Shown here piece by piece: positions 1 through 8,341 of a DNA stretch of 64,000 bases. The notes under the pieces are model-generated. The model was given only the letters and a program-made list of their open reading frames with translations, was not told the origin of the DNA and did not search any database. Each line of letters begins with the position of its first letter. Position 1 is the first letter of the stretch. The stretch covers positions 807,469 through 871,468 of the forward strand of contig NZ_KQ948925.1 in assembly GCF_001514235.1 (NCBI RefSeq), read 5' to 3'. A program made the position numbers and the translations under genes. Source of the DNA: Streptomyces caeruleatus (GTDB lineage: Bacteria > Actinomycetota > Actinomycetes > Streptomycetales > Streptomycetaceae).

Positions 1-54
1 TGGGCCTCGTTCCACCGCCACAGCGCGGGTGTCGGCGCGAGCGCGCCCGCCGGG

Positions 55-618
55 TCAGTGGCGGGCCCGACGCCTCGTCAGGAAACCGGCGTCACGGGCC
101 TGGCCGATCAGCCGGAGTGACTTGCGGCGGCCGAACCCCGTGGCCGTCATGACGGCGAGAACGGGGTCGGCGCCCTGCTCCTGGGCCGCTCGGTACTTCT
201 GCGCCACCAGCCACTGCCCCTCGATGCCGCGCGGCCAGCCCGACCCGGCCAGGCACGGCCCGTCGGCGTTCTCACCGTCCGGTTCGGGGGCGTCCGCGTC
301 GGTGCCGTCCGGTCCGGGATCCTCCTCCGGTGCGGCCCCGATGCCGCAGGCCTCCGAGAGCGGCTCCTCGATCCAGTCGGCGAGCGCCGCCAGGTCGTCC
401 AGGGAGAGCGCCGGCTCGGCCCGTACGTCCTCGATGGAGACGCACCCCTCGGACACCACGGCGACCGCGTCGACATGGGCGCCGTCGCCGAACTCCAGTC
501 GGAGCCCGAACCACGCCGTGGCCCCGGTGCCGTCCCGCACTTCCCACGCGGGCCACACGGACACGGCACCATCCGTCGCAAGGCGATCGGAAAGATTAAG
601 AAAGGATGCTTCCAGCAC
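55..618 (-). CDS. DUF6214-like hypothetical protein
   Basis: A 187-residue protein of unknown function. The N-terminal part (WPAWEVRDG, then a strand-rich stretch to about residue 60) resembles, from memory, the DUF6214 family of Streptomyces. Residues about 95-118 form an acidic, Gly/Pro-rich linker. The last 65 or so residues are basic and probably helical, with GFGRRKSLRLIGQARDAGF near the end. The GTG at 618 gives the longest frame; an internal GTG at 564 (VSVWPAWEV) is a plausible alternative because neither start has a strong ribosome site. It is monocistronic here and divergent from the reductase gene. No function is claimed. Confidence 0.6.
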   Translation of the reverse strand: MLEASFLNLSDRLATDGAVSVWPAWEVRDGTGATAWFGLRLEFGDGAHVDAVAVVSEGCVSIEDVRAEPALSLDDLAALADWIEEPLSEACGIGAAPEEDPGPDGTDADAPEPDGENADGPCLAGSGWPRGIEGQWLVAQKYRAAQEQGADPVLAVMTATGFGRRKSLRLIGQARDAGFLTRRRARH

Positions 619-737
619 ACACGCAACGTAACCGCATGATCACACTCCATACGAACGAACACGCGTCCCGTACGACGCACAGCACCCTGTCAGCGGAGCG
701 GCGGCGGTGCGATGCTGGACTCGGGAGCGACTCCCGA

Positions 738-790
738 AGATCCTCAAGATCCCCCGAGATCCTCAAGATCCCCCGAGATCCCCGAAGGTC
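738..790. repeat. 19-bp tandem repeat ahead of the reductase gene
   Basis: Two exact tandem copies of a 19-bp unit (AGATCCTCAAGATCCCCCG, 738-756 and 757-775) are followed by a degenerate third copy. They lie just upstream of the ribosome site of the FprA-like gene. Each unit holds two GATCC/AAGATC-like steps. This could be simple replication slippage or a multi-site operator; the sequence does not say which. Confidence 0.7.
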
Positions 791-820
791 CCTGACGGTC
801 CCCGGACGAGGAGTTCCGCC

Positions 821-2164
821 GTGCTGCGTGTCGCCGTCGTCGGCTCCGGACCGGGCGGGTGCTACACCGCCCAGAGCCTGGTGCAGCAGGACCCCGACGT
901 GCTCGTCGACGTCCTGGACCGGCTGCCGTGCCCGTACGGCCTGGTGCGCTACGGGGTGGCACCGGACCACGAGAAGATCAAGTCCCTCCAGAACAACCTG
1001 CGGGCCGTCCTCGAACACGAGCGGGTGCGGTTCCTCGGCGGTGTCGAGATCGGGCCGGGCGGGGTCCCGGCCGACCGGCTGCGGGAGCTGTACCACGCCG
1101 TCGTGTACTGCGTGGGCGCCGCCACCGACCGGCACCTCGGGATTCCCGGCGAGGACCTGCCGGGCAGCTGGTCGGCGACCGAGTTCGTGTCCTGGTACAG
1201 CGCCCATCCGGACGCCGTGGACGACGGGTTCGTGCGCGGAGCGCGGTCGGCGGTCGTCATCGGCGTCGGCAACGTCGCCGTGGACGTCACGCGCATGCTG
1301 GCGCGGGGCCCGGCCGAGCTGACGTCCACCGACATGCCGCAGGCCGCCCTCACCGCGCTCGCCGCGAGCCGGGTCGGCGACGTCAGCATGGTCGGGCGGC
1401 GCGGCCCGTCGCAGGCACGTTTCACCACCAAGGAGCTACGGGAGCTGGGCACCCTGCCCGACACCGACGTGACCGTGGACGGGGAGGAGCTGGCGCTGGA
1501 TCCGGCCTACGCCGACCCCTCCGGACTGCCCGCCCCGCAGCGCCGCAACGTGGAGGTCCTGCGCGGCTGGGCCGAGACCCCGCCGCACGACGCCGGCCAC
1601 CACATCCGGCTGCGCTTCTTCCTGCGCCCCGTCGAACTCCTCGCGGAGGACGGGCGCGTGGGCGCGGTGCGCTTCGAGCGGACGGTGCCCGACGGACAGG
1701 GCGGTGTGACGGGGACGGGCCGGTACGAGGACGTCGCGGCCCAGCTGGTGCTGCGTTCGGTGGGCTATCGCGGAGTGCCGCTGGAGGGACTGCCGTTCGA
1801 CCCCGCGAGCGGCACGGTGCCGCACCTCGCCGGGCGCGTCCTGCGCGAGGGCCACATCGCGCCGGGCGAGTACGTGGCCGGCTGGATCAAGCGGGGCCCG
1901 ACAGGTGTCATCGGCACGAACCGTTCGGACGCCAAGGAGACGGTGACGGCGCTGCTGGCCGACGCCTCCGTACTCGTACGCGAGGACCGGCCCGAAGACC
2001 CCCTCGCGGCCCTGCGCGGCGAGGGCGTCGAGCCCGTTGAGTGGACGGGCTGGTGTGCCATCGAGCGGGCGGAGGCGGAGCTGGGGGCGTCACTCGGGCG
2101 CGGGGTGGTCAAGCTGCCGGACTGGCAGTCGCTCATGGATGCCGCGCACCAGAGCACCCCGTAA
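821..2164 (+). CDS. FprA-type ferredoxin/adrenodoxin-NADP+ reductase
   Basis: FAD-dependent flavoprotein predicted to pass electrons between NADPH and ferredoxins in the cytoplasm (FprA/adrenodoxin reductase family). The N-terminus carries the dinucleotide fold GSGPGGCYTAQSL, followed by the family signature YGLVRYGVAPDHEKIK. The NADP-binding motif VIGVGNVAVDVTRML sits near the middle and the conserved GWIKRGPTGVIGTN near the C-terminus. I chose the GTG at 821 because GAGGAG lies 7 nt upstream and the FAD motif then starts at the normal distance; a longer in-frame start at 707 would add 38 unrelated residues. At 447 aa the length fits the family. No ferredoxin or P450 gene is adjacent, so the partner is unknown. 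Confidence 0.9.
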   Translation: MLRVAVVGSGPGGCYTAQSLVQQDPDVLVDVLDRLPCPYGLVRYGVAPDHEKIKSLQNNLRAVLEHERVRFLGGVEIGPGGVPADRLRELYHAVVYCVGAATDRHLGIPGEDLPGSWSATEFVSWYSAHPDAVDDGFVRGARSAVVIGVGNVAVDVTRMLARGPAELTSTDMPQAALTALAASRVGDVSMVGRRGPSQARFTTKELRELGTLPDTDVTVDGEELALDPAYADPSGLPAPQRRNVEVLRGWAETPPHDAGHHIRLRFFLRPVELLAEDGRVGAVRFERTVPDGQGGVTGTGRYEDVAAQLVLRSVGYRGVPLEGLPFDPASGTVPHLAGRVLREGHIAPGEYVAGWIKRGPTGVIGTNRSDAKETVTALLADASVLVREDRPEDPLAALRGEGVEPVEWTGWCAIERAEAELGASLGRGVVKLPDWQSLMDAAHQSTP

Positions 2165-2188
2165 GGGATCGCGGGGCGGTACCGCGGT

Positions 2189-2542
2189 TCAGGCGCCGTC
2201 GAGGCGGGCGGCCTGGCGGCCGGCGGCGTCGAGGAGGCAGTCGAGAAGTCCCGGGAAGAGGCCGTCCAGGTCGTCCTTGCGCAAGCCGTTCATCTTGGCC
2301 GTACCCCGGTAGACCTGTTGAAGGACACCGCTCTCGCGCAGCACCCGGAAGTGGTGCGTGGTGGTGGACTTGGTCACGGGCAGGTCGAAGTGGGAACAGG
2401 AGAGCTCGTCGCCGACGGCGGCGAGCTCCCGCACGATCCGCATCCGCATCGGGTCGGACAGCGCGTGCAGCACGCCTTCCAGCCGGATCTCCTCGCGCGT
2501 CGGATGCGGGAGGTCACGGCTGCTGACAGCGGGGCTGGTCAC
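2189..2542 (-). CDS. ArsR-family winged-helix transcriptional regulator
   Basis: A 117-residue DNA-binding repressor-type protein. The winged-helix core runs from VLHALSDPMRMRIVREL (about residues 24-40) through the recognition region LPVTKSTTTHHFRVLRESGVL to the wing QVYRGTAKMNGLR. No metal-binding cysteine pair of the classical ArsR kind is evident; the single Cys (SCSHFDL) could be a redox sensor. The GTG at 2542 is chosen because a GGAG site lies 6 nt upstream; longer frames enter the antisense of the neighbouring gene. It is divergent from the Old Yellow Enzyme gene and probably represses that gene and itself through the two palindromes at 2604-2653. Confidence 0.88.
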   Translation of the reverse strand: MTSPAVSSRDLPHPTREEIRLEGVLHALSDPMRMRIVRELAAVGDELSCSHFDLPVTKSTTTHHFRVLRESGVLQQVYRGTAKMNGLRKDDLDGLFPGLLDCLLDAAGRQAARLDGA

Positions 2543-2603
2543 GGCGGCTCCACTTCGTCGGGTTCCCTCACTCGGGAGTCCCCCTGCTCGGGTTCCCTTA
2601 TTG

Positions 2604-2653
2604 TACGAGACCTCTCGTAGTTTGACACTTCCCGTACTACGATGCCTATCGTA
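2604..2653. promoter_or_regulatory. Two 16-bp operator palindromes flanking a -35 box
   Basis: Two perfect inverted repeats with the same layout lie in the divergent ArsR/OYE gap: TACGAG-N4-CTCGTA at 2604-2619 and TACGAT-N4-ATCGTA at 2638-2653, both with the spacer core CCT and centres 34 bp apart. A consensus TTGACA (2622-2627) lies between them, reading towards the OYE gene. A repressor bound at both sites would cover that promoter. The similarity of the two sites points to a single regulator, most simply the adjacent ArsR protein. Confidence 0.8.
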
Positions 2654-2692
2654 CGAGTCGACCGCTGGTCCCCGTGACGAATGGAGTCCGCC

Positions 2693-3772
2693 GTGAGTGC
2701 GCTCTTCGAGACCTACACCCTGCGCGATGTGACGATCCCGAACCGGGTGTGGATGCCCCCGATGTGCCAGTACTCGGCCGCGCCCGACGGCCCCGACGCG
2801 GGCGTCCCCGACGACTGGCACTTCGCGCACTACGCGGCCCGCGCGGCCGGCGGCACGGGGCTGATCATCGTCGAGGCGACCGGGGTCAGCCCCGAGGGCC
2901 GCATCTCGCCGTACGACCTGGGCATCTGGTACGACACACAGGTCGAGGCGTTCCGCCGGATCACGCGCTTCCTGGTGTCGCAGGGCACCGTGCCGGCGAT
3001 CCAGCTGGCCCACGCCGGCCGCAAGGCGTCGACCGACCAGCCCTGGCGGGGCGGTGCGCCGGTGGGCGCGGACGCGCACGGGTGGCAGCCGGTGGCGCCC
3101 AGCCCGGTGCCGTTCGCCGACGGGCACCCGGTGCCGGGTGAGCTGACGGTCGCCGAGATCCAGCAGATCGTGGGGCAGTTCGCGGACGCCGCGCGGCGTG
3201 CCCTCGCCGCGGGCTTCGAGATCGCCGAGATCCACGGCGCCCACGGCTATCTGATCAACGAGTTCCTGTCCCCGTACTCCAACCACCGCACCGACGCATA
3301 CGGCGGCTCGTACGAGAACCGCACCCGTTTCGCCCTCCAGGTCGTGGACGCCGTACGGGAGGTGTGGCCGGACGACAAGCCGCTGTTCTTCCGGATCTCG
3401 GCGACGGACTGGCTGGAGGAGGCCGGCTGGACGGCGGACGACACGGTCCGCTTCGCGGCCGACCTCCAGGCCCACGGCATCGACCTGCTGGACGTCTCCA
3501 CCGGCGGCAACGCCGCGGGCGCCCGGATCCCCGTCGGACCGGGCTACCAGGTGCCGTTCGCGGCACGGGTGAAGGCCGAGACCTCGTTGCCGGTCGCCGC
3601 GGTGGGGCTGATCACCGACGTCGAACAGGCCGAGAAGATCATCGCCAACGGCGAGGCGGACGCGGTGCTGCTCGGGCGGGAGTTGCTGCGCAGCCCTTCG
3701 TGGGCGCGGCACGCGGCACGGGAGCTCGGCGGGGACGTGCACGTGCCGGACCAGTACCACCGGTCTGTTTGA
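2693..3772 (+). CDS. NADH:flavin oxidoreductase / Old Yellow Enzyme (YqjM-like)
   Basis: FMN-dependent ene-reductase, 359 aa, TIM-barrel fold. Visible signatures are MPPMCQYSA near the N-terminus (the Cys that tunes FMN in YqjM-type enzymes), LAHAGRKAS, the active-site region HGAHGYLINEFLSP followed by NHRTDAYGGSYENR, and a C-terminal phosphate-binding segment (LITDVEQAEKII then ADAVLLGRELLR). The GTG at 2693 is preferred over the ATG at 2681 because GGAG lies 6 nt before it. Such enzymes reduce activated C=C bonds of enals, enones and quinones. Placement behind an ArsR regulator with paired operators suggests induction by an electrophile or oxidant; the physiological substrate is not deducible. 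Confidence 0.92.
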   Translation: MSALFETYTLRDVTIPNRVWMPPMCQYSAAPDGPDAGVPDDWHFAHYAARAAGGTGLIIVEATGVSPEGRISPYDLGIWYDTQVEAFRRITRFLVSQGTVPAIQLAHAGRKASTDQPWRGGAPVGADAHGWQPVAPSPVPFADGHPVPGELTVAEIQQIVGQFADAARRALAAGFEIAEIHGAHGYLINEFLSPYSNHRTDAYGGSYENRTRFALQVVDAVREVWPDDKPLFFRISATDWLEEAGWTADDTVRFAADLQAHGIDLLDVSTGGNAAGARIPVGPGYQVPFAARVKAETSLPVAAVGLITDVEQAEKIIANGEADAVLLGRELLRSPSWARHAARELGGDVHVPDQYHRSV

Positions 3773-3824
3773 TCGCCTACTCGTCGGGGTGGCTTGTCTC
3801 GTTGTGCGGATACAGGCAGGTCGT

Positions 3825-3880
3825 GGCTGGTCGCGCCCACGCGGCGAAGCCGCACATCGATACAGCCCCGCGCCCCTTGG
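3825..3880. repeat. Dispersed Streptomyces repeat, intergenic copy
   Basis: Read on the minus strand, this segment runs GGGGCGCGGGGCTGTATCGA, then a stem rich in GGCTTCGCCGC, then GGGCGCGACCAGCC. It matches the copy at 49075-49130 almost base for base. I recognise the motif as a very common Streptomyces intergenic element. It lies in the 133-bp space between two convergent genes. No coding potential is seen. Confidence 0.8.
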
Positions 3881-3905
3881 GTCGGCACGGTCGCCCGCGT
3901 CGAGC

Positions 3906-6900
3906 TCATCCCGGCGACACACGCTGCATGACGGCCCGCTCCAGATACGGCAGGGCACGCTGGCCCGCCACCGCCAGCGCGATCGACGCCGCGACGCCCG
4001 TCCAGGCCAGGGGGCCCAGTGGGGTGCAGCCGAAGAGGTTGCTGAGGCCGGGGGTCTCGACCAGGACGAAGAGCACGGCCGCGGAGCCGAGGGCGGTGAC
4101 ACGGACCAGGGGGCTGCCCCGGCGGTCGGCCAGGGTCTGGGCGAGCTGGGTGCCGACCACGGCGCACAGGGCCATGGTGGTGGAGCGGCGGGCGGTGCCC
4201 GGGGTGAAGCGGCCGATCAGCCAGGCGGACGTGGCGCCCAGCGTGGTCGTCAGGGCACGGTGCCGGATCTTGCTGGTGAGGGGGGTGCCGAGGAGTGAGG
4301 TGCCCAGGGGTTCGGTGCCTTCGGGGCCGGCCGCCGTGGATTCCGCCTCGGTCCTGTCCGTTCCCTCCGTCCCTTCCGGTTCCTTCGGCGTCACCGCCAC
4401 CGCCATCGCCGGGAACAGGTCCGTGAACAGGTTCACCAGCAGCATCTGACGGGTGGACAGGGGCGCCGCGCCGGACAGCAGGGTGCCGAGGAGGCCGAAG
4501 CCCACCTCGCCGGCGTTGCCGCCGATCAGGATGGCGATGGCGTCGGCGACGCTGTGCCACAGGGCCCGGCCCTCGGCGACCGCCTCGATGAGGACCGTCA
4601 GGTCGCCGTCGGTGAGGACGAGGTCGGCGGCGTTGCGGGCGGCGGCCGAGCCACGGGCACTGATGCCGACGCCGATGTCGGCGGCGCGGATGGCCGCCGC
4701 GTCGTTGGCTCCGTCGCCGACCATGCCGACCACTCGCCCAGCGTCCCGCAGCGCCTCGACGACCTGGAGTTTCTGCTCGGGCGCCACCCGGGCCACCACG
4801 CCCATATCGCGCAGCATGCGGGCGCGTTCCTCCCGGCCCGCGGAGGCCAGTTCGTCGCCGGTGACGACGCCGGTGTCCTCGGGCCAGCCCAGTTCCGCGG
4901 CGATGGCGCGAGCGGTCTGCGGATGGTCGCCGGTCAGCATGACGGGCCGTACGCCCGCCTTGCGCAGGCCCTCGACGAGCGCGGTCGAGGTGTCACGGGG
5001 TACGTCGGCGAGCGCCAGCAGGCCCGTGAACTCCAGCTCGCCCAGCGGCTGTTCGAGGACGGCCGCCGCGTCGTCCGCGGCGTCGAGCCGGCGCCGGGCC
5101 ACCGCGAGGACGCGCAGTCCGTCGGCGGCCAGGTCGTGCGCGGCCTCGGACGCCGAGGAGGGCAGGTCGGCGCAGGCGGGCAGCACCGTCTCGGGGGCGC
5201 CCTTCACCACGAGTACGGCGGTGCCGTCCTGCGCCTCGCCGACCGCGGCGGCGTAGCCACGGCCGGCCTCGAAGGGCAGGCCCTCGGTCTGGGACCACTC
5301 GGGGTCGGGTCCGGCCGCGTCCAGGACGGCCTCGTCGGTGGCGTGCACGGGCCGGTCCGAGCCGCCGTTCAGCTGGGGGCAGGCGCGTGCCGCGGTGCGC
5401 AGCGTGGGGTCGTCCGCGTCCGGCTTGCGGACGGTGCCGTCGGCGTCCGTGACGCGGACCAGGCGGAGCCGGTTCTCGGTGAGCGTGCCGGTCTTGTCGA
5501 AGCAGACGGTGTCCATCCGGCCGAGCGCTTCGAGGGTGCGTGGGGCCCGGACGAGGACTCCGCGGCGGCTCAGCCTGCGGGCGGCGGCCAGTTGGGCCAC
5601 GGTCGCCACCAGCGGCAGCCCTTCGGGGACGGCGGCGACGGCCACCGCGACGCCGCCGCTGACCGCCCGGCGGACCGGAGTGCCGCGCAGCAGCGACAGC
5701 GCGGTGACTCCGGCACCGCCCGCGAGGGTCCACGGCAGCGCCTTGTCGGTGAGCTCGCGGAGCCTGGCCTGGACTCCGGCGGACGGGGGCGTCCGGGCGG
5801 CGAGGGCCACGGCCCGTGCGGCCTCCGTGCGCTCACCGGTGTCGACGACGACGGCCCGGGCCTCGCCTGCCACCACGGTCGTGCCCTCGAACACCATGCA
5901 GCTGCGGTCCGGCACGGCGGCGTCCGGCGTCGGGTCGACTCCCTTGTCGGCCGCCAAGGACTCCCCCGTCAGCGCGGACTCGTCGACCTCCAGGCCGTCC
6001 TCCCACACCAGACGGGCGTCGGCGGGCACCACGTCGTCCGCCCGGAGCTCGATCAGGTCGCCGGGGCTGAGCTTGGCGGCGTCCACGAGACGCGGGCGGG
6101 CCTCGGGCTCCTCGGCCGTGACGCGTGCCTTCTGCGTCTGCTTCGCCAGCAGTCCGGAGAGCGCCCGCTCGGCCCGCATCCGCTGGATGCCGCCGACCAG
6201 CGCGTTCAGGTCGAGCGCGCCGACGACCAGCAGGGCGTCGACGACGGAGCCGAGGATCGCCTCGGCGGCCGAGCCCACGGCGAGCACCGGGGTGAGCGGG
6301 TCGTCGAGTTCGCCGCGCACGGCGCGGGCGAGTTGCAGCGGCGCGGCCAGCGGGGCGAACACACGGTGCCGGCCCATCGCCTGAAGTGCCGTGCGCGCGC
6401 GGCCCGTCGCCTGCTCGGGCAGGGTCTGTTCCGGGCCCGGTTCGTGTTCCAGTCGTTCGCGGACCTCGGTGTGCTCCAGTTCGTGCCAGGCCACGCGGGG
6501 CCGGGGGTGCGGTGCGCGGGCCATGGCGACGCCGAGGGCGGCTCGGGTGCCGGTGAACAGGGCCCAGGTCGCGCCCGCGTCGACCGGTGTGTGCCGCAGC
6601 CCGGGCCACGGCGTGGGGCGGCCGCGCCGGGACTTGCCGATGGCGACCAGGAGTCCGGACAGGGCGGCACCGGACCGGGCCAGGACCTGTGACCTGCGCC
6701 CGACCTTGCGCGCGGCCGGGACCGCCCGCAACAGCCGCCACACATCGGCCAGTCCGTGCAGGGCCAGCACGTCCGCGCCCCAGACCACGGCACCGTCCCG
6801 GTCGGTGAGGGCGACGGCCACATCACCGGCGAGCAGTCCGGCGAGGATGTCCTCGTCGTCCTCCCCCGGCCGGGCGACGGTGACGACGACGCCGTCGTTC

Positions 6901-8228
6901 TCGGCGCGCAACGCGTTCACGACGTCGCTCAACGACCTTTCGTCGCGCACCACTTGGTCGGCGAGATTCGTGAAGTCGGCCAGGGCGGGGTCGTCCACCA
7001 TGACGACCCGCAGGCCCGCGCGCCGCGCCGCGTCCAGCACCGTCTCCGCCCACGGGTCCGCGTCGGCACCCGGGATCCGCAGCGCGCTCGGATGCAGCAC
7101 GACCGTGTCGGCCATCTCCAGCTGCCGCAGCCGCTCGGTGTCGCGCACCAGGACGCCCGCGCGCGACAGCGCGGAACTCAGCACGGCGTGGAAGGCGGCC
7201 GGACCGTAGCGGGCGGCCTTGGGAGAGCCGGCGAGCACGGCCTCCGCCGCCTCGGTGCCGTCGTGCTTGACGAGCAGCGTGGCGACCGCGCCGACGATGC
7301 TGCCGGTCTCGGCGTGCGCGGCGTATGCCTGGGCCGGGGAGGTGCGCAGCGTCGGGCGCGGGTGCCGGTCTCCGGCGACGCTTCCTCGCTCGGGCGCGCA
7401 GACGTCGTCGTGGACCATGTCGAACGCCGCCGCGCGTGCGACCGTCTCCGCGAGCTGGAGCGAGCGCAGCGCGCCGTCGAGCACCAGGGCGGTCGGGGTC
7501 CGTCCGGCACCGTGGGCGGCCGCGTTCGCCATGGCCAGCAGCATGTCCATGCGGGAGCGGCCGACCCGCGCCCGCAGCCAGCCGCGGAAGCGGGGGTTCT
7601 CCCGCAGCAGGGTCACCAGGGCCGTCACCGAGCGGGGCGAGGTCGGCAGCCGCAGGCCGTAGCCGAGGAAGGCGGCCGCGATGCCGAGCCCGTCGGCGGC
7701 GAGCGTCACGGCGGCGTCCCGTATGCCGGCCCGGTTGGCCGGGTGGGGGATGTCCTCGACCTCCTCGTCCGTGCGGGCCAGCCCGTGCCGGGCCGCGAGC
7801 TCGCTCGCCTTCTCCAGCACCCGGTCGCCGGCCGACTCCTCGACGGCGGTCACCACCAGCCGGCGCAGTCCGCCGTCCCAGTACGCGAGGGCCACGTCGG
7901 GCCGCTCCGCCAGCGCCGCGGCGACCTTGCGCGCGGCCCGCTCGGTCCCGCCCTCCCGCCGTACCCGCTCCGGTTCCTCGGGCCGCAACGCGAGGTGGGT
8001 CCGGGTGCCGGACCGCCAGGGGTGCGGTCGGCCGGGCCAGGTGTCGCGGGCGACGCGTACGACACGTGCCGCGGTGTCGGCGCCCCGTACTCCCGCCCGC
8101 GCCGTCCCGGCCACCGCCCCCGCGGCGGCTCCCACCGCGGGGGCGGCTCCTCTGAGGAGCAGACGGGGTCCGGCCACGACCAGTCCGGCCGCGGCGGCTG
8201 TCGGACGTGAGAGCAGTCCCAGAACCAT
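3906..8228 (-). CDS. Large cation-translocating P-type ATPase (CtpI-like)
   Basis: A 1440-residue membrane transport ATPase. The catalytic core lies in the C-terminal half: actuator motif ALTGESLAADKG, membrane motif AAVPEGLPLVATVAQL, phosphorylation site CFDKTGTLTEN, then MLTGDHPQTARAIA and the hinge MVGDGANDAAAIRAADIGVG, followed by C-terminal membrane helices. About 600 residues precede the core, far more than in a usual P1 or P2 ATPase; this fits the mycobacterial CtpI group of oversized pumps. The ATG at 8228 has GAGG 6 nt upstream and opens with a hydrophobic N-terminus (MVLGLLSRPTAAAAGLVVAG). The PEGLP motif is like P2-type Ca/Na pumps, not the CPC of heavy-metal pumps, so the ion is unresolved. 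It converges on the OYE gene. Confidence 0.88.
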   Translation of the reverse strand: MVLGLLSRPTAAAAGLVVAGPRLLLRGAAPAVGAAAGAVAGTARAGVRGADTAARVVRVARDTWPGRPHPWRSGTRTHLALRPEEPERVRREGGTERAARKVAAALAERPDVALAYWDGGLRRLVVTAVEESAGDRVLEKASELAARHGLARTDEEVEDIPHPANRAGIRDAAVTLAADGLGIAAAFLGYGLRLPTSPRSVTALVTLLRENPRFRGWLRARVGRSRMDMLLAMANAAAHGAGRTPTALVLDGALRSLQLAETVARAAAFDMVHDDVCAPERGSVAGDRHPRPTLRTSPAQAYAAHAETGSIVGAVATLLVKHDGTEAAEAVLAGSPKAARYGPAAFHAVLSSALSRAGVLVRDTERLRQLEMADTVVLHPSALRIPGADADPWAETVLDAARRAGLRVVMVDDPALADFTNLADQVVRDERSLSDVVNALRAENDGVVVTVARPGEDDEDILAGLLAGDVAVALTDRDGAVVWGADVLALHGLADVWRLLRAVPAARKVGRRSQVLARSGAALSGLLVAIGKSRRGRPTPWPGLRHTPVDAGATWALFTGTRAALGVAMARAPHPRPRVAWHELEHTEVRERLEHEPGPEQTLPEQATGRARTALQAMGRHRVFAPLAAPLQLARAVRGELDDPLTPVLAVGSAAEAILGSVVDALLVVGALDLNALVGGIQRMRAERALSGLLAKQTQKARVTAEEPEARPRLVDAAKLSPGDLIELRADDVVPADARLVWEDGLEVDESALTGESLAADKGVDPTPDAAVPDRSCMVFEGTTVVAGEARAVVVDTGERTEAARAVALAARTPPSAGVQARLRELTDKALPWTLAGGAGVTALSLLRGTPVRRAVSGGVAVAVAAVPEGLPLVATVAQLAAARRLSRRGVLVRAPRTLEALGRMDTVCFDKTGTLTENRLRLVRVTDADGTVRKPDADDPTLRTAARACPQLNGGSDRPVHATDEAVLDAAGPDPEWSQTEGLPFEAGRGYAAAVGEAQDGTAVLVVKGAPETVLPACADLPSSASEAAHDLAADGLRVLAVARRRLDAADDAAAVLEQPLGELEFTGLLALADVPRDTSTALVEGLRKAGVRPVMLTGDHPQTARAIAAELGWPEDTGVVTGDELASAGREERARMLRDMGVVARVAPEQKLQVVEALRDAGRVVGMVGDGANDAAAIRAADIGVGISARGSAAARNAADLVLTDGDLTVLIEAVAEGRALWHSVADAIAILIGGNAGEVGFGLLGTLLSGAAPLSTRQMLLVNLFTDLFPAMAVAVTPKEPEGTEGTDRTEAESTAAGPEGTEPLGTSLLGTPLTSKIRHRALTTTLGATSAWLIGRFTPGTARRSTTMALCAVVGTQLAQTLADRRGSPLVRVTALGSAAVLFVLVETPGLSNLFGCTPLGPLAWTGVAASIALAVAGQRALPYLERAVMQRVSPG

Positions 8229-8341
8229 CGCTCGCCTCGCTCCACCTCGTTCGACGTCGCCCTTCGGTGGAGCCCGGGTTCCCGCAAAACGGCATGTCAT
8301 CCGCGTGCGGGAACCCGGTCGTGCCGCGAGGTCCGGGAAGG

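Noticed and set aside
1..54. Possible end of an upstream gene at the left edge
   Set aside because: Too short to show a frame or family; left unannotated.
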